From positions 1 through 10,893 of the forward strand of contig CADCTH010000436.1 in NCBI GenBank assembly GCA_902805495.1: DNA of 10,893 nucleotides, written 5' to 3'. Source of the stretch: an uncultured Actinomycetospora sp. (GTDB taxonomy: Bacteria; Actinomycetota; Actinomycetes; Mycobacteriales; Pseudonocardiaceae). Position 1 is the stretch's first letter. Every line of letters begins with the position of its first letter. The notes under the pieces were generated by a model that did not search any database, was not told the origin of the DNA, and saw only the letters and a list, made by a program, of their open reading frames with translations. The translations under genes were made by a program, and so were the position numbers. Below are positions 7,442 to 10,893 of the stretch, piece by piece.

Positions 7442-8815
7442 ATGGGCCGCGCACGTGGGCAGGACGACCGACGGCCGGCGCCGGAGACCCGCGCCCAGGT
7501 GCGCGAGGTGTGGCGCGACGTGTTGCGTCGCGACCCGCACCAGACCCTGTTCCACGGCGACGTCCTCGGGGTGCTGAGGAGCGTGGGCCCGGTGCTCGCC
7601 GAGCACCCGGAGTACGCCGACGTCCTCGGGCGGCTCTGCGAGCCCGAGCGCCAGATCGTCTTCCGGGTGCCGTGGACCGATGACGCGGGCCGCACGCGGG
7701 TCAACCGCGGGTTCCGCGTGCAGTTCAACTCCGCGCTGGGGCCGTACAAGGGCGGGCTGCGCTTCGCGCCGTCGGTGGACCTCGACGTCATCAAGTTCCT
7801 CGGCTTCGAGCAGATCTTCAAGAACGCGCTGACGGGCCAGGACATCGGCGGTGGCAAGGGCGGCGCGGACTTCGACCCGAAGCAGGCGTCCCCGACCGAG
7901 GTCATGCGCTTCTGCCAGTCGTTCGCCGTCGAGCTCGCCCGCCGCGTCGGCGCCGCGGTCGACGTCCCCGCCGGCGACATGGGCGTCGGCCCGCGCGAGA
8001 TCGGCTGGATCCTCGGGCAGTACCAGCGCGTCGTCGGCCTGCACGAGCCCGGCGCGTTCACCGGCAAGCCGGCGGTGCTCGGTGGCTCCGCGCTGCGGCC
8101 CGAGGCCACCGGCTTCGGCGTCGTCTACTTCCTGCAGCGAATTCTCGGCGAGCAGGGCCGCGACCTCGACGGCGCCCGCGTCGTCGTCTCCGGCAGCGGC
8201 AACGTCGCGCTGCACGCCATGGACAAGGTCATCGCGGCAGGCGCGACCGTCGTGGGCTGCTCGGACTCGCGGGGGTCGGTGTCCGAGCCCGACGGCGTCG
8301 ACGTCGACGCGCTGCGCGAGGTCAAGGGCCAGGGCGGGTCGGTCGCCGACTACGCCGAGAAGCGGTCGGGCGCGCAGACCTCGGACGGCTCGGCGTTCAC
8401 GCTGGAGTGCGAGGTGGCGCTGCCCTGCGCGACGCAGAACGAGATCCGCCCCGACGAGGCCCGGGCGCTGGTGGACAACGGCTGCTGGGCCGTCGTCGAG
8501 GGCGCCAACGGGCCGGTCACGCCAGCCGCGCGGGAGATCCTGCGCGAGGCCGGCGTCGGCTTCGGCCCGGGCAAGGCGGCCAACGCCGGCGGGGTGGCCG
8601 TGTCGGCGCTGGAGATGCAGCAGGCCGCCGGGCGCGAGCGCTGGAGCGCGCAGGACGTCGACGAGCGCCTCGCCGCGATCATGGTCGACGTCCACGACCG
8701 GGCCCGCGACGCCGGCGAGCGCTACTGCGGCGACCCCACCGACTACGAGAACGGGGCGAACGCGGCGGCCTTCCTGCGCGTCGCGGAAGCGGTGCACAGC
8801 CTGGGCGTGGTGTAG
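7442..8815 (+). CDS. gdhA: NADP-specific glutamate dehydrogenase
   Basis: 457 aa, close to the roughly 450 of hexameric bacterial GdhA (EC 1.4.1.4). Reversible reductive amination of 2-oxoglutarate with ammonium, usually biosynthetic. The substrate domain has NRGFRVQFNSALGPYKGG (88-105) with Lys103, the strongly conserved DIGGGKGGADFDP (134-146) with catalytic Lys139, and DVPAGDMGVGPREIG (174-188) with Asp179. The coenzyme domain carries the Rossmann motif VSGSGNVALHA (249-259), then VEGANGPVT (352-360) and GPGKAANAGGVAVSALEM (375-392). These segments match the E. coli-like small hexameric class, not the large NAD-dependent enzymes. It starts at an ATG with a good GGAGG site and sits behind a 20-bp palindrome, so regulation by a dimeric factor is plausible. 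An acyl-CoA ligase gene follows after 9 bases, probably on the same transcript although functionally unrelated on its face. Confidence 0.97.
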   Translation: MGRARGQDDRRPAPETRAQVREVWRDVLRRDPHQTLFHGDVLGVLRSVGPVLAEHPEYADVLGRLCEPERQIVFRVPWTDDAGRTRVNRGFRVQFNSALGPYKGGLRFAPSVDLDVIKFLGFEQIFKNALTGQDIGGGKGGADFDPKQASPTEVMRFCQSFAVELARRVGAAVDVPAGDMGVGPREIGWILGQYQRVVGLHEPGAFTGKPAVLGGSALRPEATGFGVVYFLQRILGEQGRDLDGARVVVSGSGNVALHAMDKVIAAGATVVGCSDSRGSVSEPDGVDVDALREVKGQGGSVADYAEKRSGAQTSDGSAFTLECEVALPCATQNEIRPDEARALVDNGCWAVVEGANGPVTPAAREILREAGVGFGPGKAANAGGVAVSALEMQQAAGRERWSAQDVDERLAAIMVDVHDRARDAGERYCGDPTDYENGANAAAFLRVAEAVHSLGVV

Positions 8816-8824
8816 GACGAGGGC

Positions 8825-10369
8825 ATGGAGCGCGTCACCCCGGCCCCGTTCAGCTTCACCGAGCTGACCCCGACGGCCTTCCTCGACCGGGCGGCCCACG
8901 CGTTCGCCGCGCGCGACGCCATCGTCGACGGGGAGGCCCGCTTCACCTACGCGGAGTTCGGCGCCCGGTCCCGGCGGCTCGCCGGCGCCCTGCACGGGCT
9001 GGGCGTCGAGCCGGGCGACCGCGTCGCCGCCCTGTGCACGAACAGCCACGTGATGCTCGAGTGCCACCACGGCGTGCCCTACGCCGGCGCGGTGCTCGTG
9101 CCGCTGAACACCCGGCTCTCGGTGGACGAGATCGTCCACATCGTCGAGCACTCCGGGGCCCGCCTGCTGATCGCGACCCGCGAGCTGGTCGAGCAGGCCC
9201 GGGCCGTGGTCGAGCGCACCGGCGTCGACCTCGTCGAGGAGGGCGAGCGCTACGAGTCGCTGGTGGCCGACGCCCCGGAGCGCGTCGTGCCGGTGGCCGA
9301 CGAGCGCGGCCTGCTCGCGATCAACTACACCTCGGGCACGACGGGGCGCCCCAAGGGCGTCATGTACCACCACCGTGGCGCGAACCTCCAGGCGCTGGCC
9401 ATGGCGTTCCACGTGCGCCTGGAGCCGGCGTCGCGCTATCTGTGGACCCTGCCGATGTTCCACTGCGACGGCTGGTGCTTCCCCTGGGCGGTCACCGCCG
9501 CGGGCGGGCTGCACGTCTGCCTGCGCGTGATCGACGCCGAGGAGATCTGGCGGCTCATCCGCACCGAGGGGGTCACGCACTACTGCGCCGCACCGACCGT
9601 GCTGACGATGATCGCGAACGCGGAGGCGGCGCAGGACGGCCCGGCGCCCGAGCCCGTCACGGTGGCCACGGGCGGCGCCCCGCCCTCGCCGACGCTCCTG
9701 GCGCAGATGAACGACCTGGGCATGTCGGTGACCCACCTCTACGGGCTCACCGAGACCTACGGCCCGGCCGCGGTGAACGACTGGCACCCCGAGTGGGACC
9801 ACCTCGACGGAGAAGAGCAGTCCCGCCTCAAGGCCCGCCAGGGCGTCGGCAACGTCATCGCGCAGCGCCTGCGGGTGCTCGACGAGCAGACCGGCGCCGA
9901 GGTCCCCTCGGACGGCGAGACGATGGGCGAGCTCGTGCTGCGCGGCAACGACGTGATGCTCGGCTACTACCGCGACCCCGAGGCGACCGCGGAGGTCGAT
10001 ACCGACGGCTGGTTCCGCACCGGCGACCTCGGTGTCGTGCACCCCGACGGCTACGTCGAGATCCGCGACCGCAGCAAGGACGTGATCATCTCCGGCGGGG
10101 AGAACATCGCGTCCGTCGAGGTCGAGCGCGTGCTCGACAGCCACCCCGCGGTCATCGAGTCGGCCGTGGTGGGCGCGCCGGACGAGCGGTGGGGCGAGGT
10201 GCCCGTCGCGTACGTGTCGGTGCGCGAGGAGGTCGATCCCGACGAGCTGGTCGAGCACGTGCGCACGCACCTCGCGAGGTTCAAGGCGCCGAAGCGGATC
10301 GTGTTCGGCGAGCTGCCGAAGACGTCGACGGGGAAGATCCAGAAGAACGTGCTGCGCGACCGGGGGTGA
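8825..10369 (+). CDS. AMP-forming acyl-CoA ligase, medium-chain/DmdB-like branch
   Basis: 514-aa ANL enzyme activating a carboxylic acid to its CoA ester. Motifs: phosphate loop YTSGTTGRPKGVMYHHRGAN (168-187), THLYGLTETYGP (303-314), DGWFRTGDLGVVHPDGY (394-410), hinge DRSKDVIISGGENI (415-428) and adenylation Lys504 in STGKIQKNVLRDRG. The WHPEWD segment (320-325), the EEQSRLKARQGV stretch (330-341) and the MYHHRGA form of the loop are typical of the branch that includes medium-chain (AlkK-like) and 3-methylmercaptopropionate-CoA (DmdB-like) ligases. It is clearly distinct from the FadD-like ligase at 3488-4993. Substrate cannot be set: medium-chain fatty acids are the default guess. The ATG lies 9 bases past the gdhA stop, with a weak GACGAGGG site, so the two genes probably form an operon. 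Confidence 0.94.
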   Translation: MERVTPAPFSFTELTPTAFLDRAAHAFAARDAIVDGEARFTYAEFGARSRRLAGALHGLGVEPGDRVAALCTNSHVMLECHHGVPYAGAVLVPLNTRLSVDEIVHIVEHSGARLLIATRELVEQARAVVERTGVDLVEEGERYESLVADAPERVVPVADERGLLAINYTSGTTGRPKGVMYHHRGANLQALAMAFHVRLEPASRYLWTLPMFHCDGWCFPWAVTAAGGLHVCLRVIDAEEIWRLIRTEGVTHYCAAPTVLTMIANAEAAQDGPAPEPVTVATGGAPPSPTLLAQMNDLGMSVTHLYGLTETYGPAAVNDWHPEWDHLDGEEQSRLKARQGVGNVIAQRLRVLDEQTGAEVPSDGETMGELVLRGNDVMLGYYRDPEATAEVDTDGWFRTGDLGVVHPDGYVEIRDRSKDVIISGGENIASVEVERVLDSHPAVIESAVVGAPDERWGEVPVAYVSVREEVDPDELVEHVRTHLARFKAPKRIVFGELPKTSTGKIQKNVLRDRG

Positions 10370-10393
10370 CCCGCCCGTGCGCTTCCGTCCGGG

Positions 10394-10420
10394 CTGCGAC
10401 CGGTGGGAGAGTGGTCGCAG
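10394..10420. other. Inverted repeat after the acyl-CoA ligase gene
   Basis: CTGCGACC (10394-10401) and GGTCGCAG (10413-10420) form a perfect 8-bp stem with an 11-base loop in the 77-bp gap before the next ATG. It could end transcription of the gdhA-ligase pair (no U-tract, common in actinomycetes) or be an operator for the next gene, whose ribosome binding site starts 12 bases further on. Confidence 0.5.
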
Positions 10421-10446
10421 TCACGGCACGTGAGGAGGGTTGCGCG

Positions 10447-10550
10447 ATGGCGACCTCACGACTGGCCCGCCTGTTCGGGCGCAAGGACCGGGAGGCCGAC
10501 ACCGCGCCGCCCGCGTACACGGGCATCGGCGCCCCGCGGCAGTACGAGCC
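10447..10550 (+). pseudogene. 5' part of a small unknown gene, running into a fusion junction
   Basis: An ATG at 10447 is preceded by a strong GAGGAGGG site (10432-10439) with a 7-base gap. The frame begins MATSRLARLFGRKDREAD and stays plausible to about codon 35 (…APRQYEPP): basic at first, then Pro/Ala-rich. I do not recognise it. From about 10550 the sensible coding signal moves to another frame encoding a cysteinyl-tRNA synthetase-like segment, while this frame stays open to the window end as Arg/Pro-rich shadow. Most likely the original gene was cut here and joined to the other. A short real protein with a nonsense tail is possible. Confidence 0.45.
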
Positions 10551-10893
10551 GCCGACAAGGACGACCAACTCGACCAGGCGGTCTGGCAGTCCAGCACCGG
10601 GGACGAGCCCGCCTGGCCGAGCCCCTGGGGTCCCGGCCGCCCCGGCTGGCACGCCGAGTGCACGGCGATGGCGCTGTCGACGTACGGCCCGGCCCTGGAC
10701 CTGCACGCCGGCGGCGCCGACCTGCGCTTCCCGCACCACGCCTACGAGGCCGCGCAGGCCGAGGCCGCGACCGGCGTCACGCCGTTCGCCCGCAGCTGGA
10801 TGCACGTCGGCACGGTGCAGCTCGACGGCGCCAAGATGGCCAAGTCGACCGGCAACCTGGTCTTCGCCGCCGACCTGGTCGAGCGCACCAGCG
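10551..10893 (+). pseudogene. Cysteinyl-tRNA synthetase-like fragment lacking its N-terminal half, runs off right edge
   Basis: From ADKDDQLDQAVWQ the frame matches the middle of class I cysteinyl-tRNA synthetase: WPSPWGPGRPGWHAEC, then LHAGGADLRFPHHAYEAAQ, a WMHVGTVQLDG stretch and GAKMAKSTGNLVF, the KMSKS-type ATP loop with Ala for the first Ser. The zinc ligands expected in this part are kept: Cys in WHAEC, the first His of FPHH, and Glu four residues on. That Glu favours CysRS over the related mycothiol ligase MshC. The first half, with the HIGH motif and first zinc cysteine (roughly 190 residues), is absent: the sequence upstream encodes a different small ORF in another frame, and the acyl-CoA ligase gene fills the space before that. 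No start codon or ribosome site fits this frame at the junction. It is probably a pseudogene. Its 3' end is unseen, and a sequencing or assembly join cannot be excluded. Confidence 0.7.

Noticed and set aside
6602..10270. A 1222-codon open frame on the minus strand opposite gdhA and the acyl-CoA ligase
   Set aside because: Composition is Ala/Arg/Val/Asp/His repeats typical of the antisense frame of GC-rich genes. No domain motif, and the plus-strand genes here are unmistakable.
10551..10893. Assignment of the right-edge fragment as mycothiol ligase MshC
   Set aside because: The Glu four residues after the first His of FPHH and the general wording fit cysteinyl-tRNA synthetase better, though the two families are related and the N-terminal half is missing.

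Overview
The window is uniformly very GC-rich, with strong third-position GC, many GTG starts and 4-base start/stop overlaps. The encoded families (TIGR03084 metal-binding protein, acyl-CoA carboxylase operon, actinobacterial Fpg/Nei) point to a high-GC actinomycete. Pseudonocardiales is plausible, but this is an inference from gene content and style, not from a marker gene. No tRNA, rRNA, CRISPR array or intact insertion sequence is visible.

Left part (1-4993, minus strand): a tightly coupled catabolic operon, read right to left. It encodes an AMP-forming acyl-CoA ligase, an acyl-CoA dehydrogenase whose catalytic glutamate sits at the isovaleryl-CoA/long-chain position, a TIGR03084-type metal-binding protein, and a carboxyltransferase of the methylcrotonyl/geranyl-CoA carboxylase beta type that runs off the left edge. 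All three junctions overlap by 4 bases (GTGA, GTGA, ATGA). The logic is activate an acid, make the 2-enoyl-CoA, then carboxylate it, as in leucine/isovalerate (liu) or acyclic terpene (atu) breakdown. The true substrate is unknown. A divergent TetR regulator (5065-5748) shares the 71-bp promoter gap and probably controls the operon.

Middle (5750-7133): a yeast-type cytosine deaminase (minus) ends 1 base from the TetR gene. It is divergent from an Fpg/Nei-family DNA glycosylase (plus) whose C-terminal zinc finger has only three of the four usual cysteines. The gap between these two genes carries a palindromic element that shares a core with a second palindrome inside the start region of the acyl-CoA dehydrogenase gene. 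The interval 7134-7441 has no intact gene. It holds the decayed remnant of a family 2 glycosyltransferase spread over three frames, then a near-perfect 20-bp palindrome upstream of gdhA.

Right part (7442-10893, plus strand): NADP-type glutamate dehydrogenase (gdhA) is followed after 9 bases by a second AMP-forming acyl-CoA ligase of the medium-chain/DmdB-like branch. After a 77-bp gap with an 8-bp-stem inverted repeat comes a short ORF start with a strong ribosome binding site. It runs out of frame into a cysteinyl-tRNA synthetase-like segment that lacks the whole N-terminal HIGH half and continues past the right edge. This looks like a gene fusion or deletion scar. Overall the window is mostly recognisable metabolism. 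The least ordinary parts are the small palindromic elements, the two gene remnants and the three-cysteine glycosylase; no clear new multi-gene system is seen.
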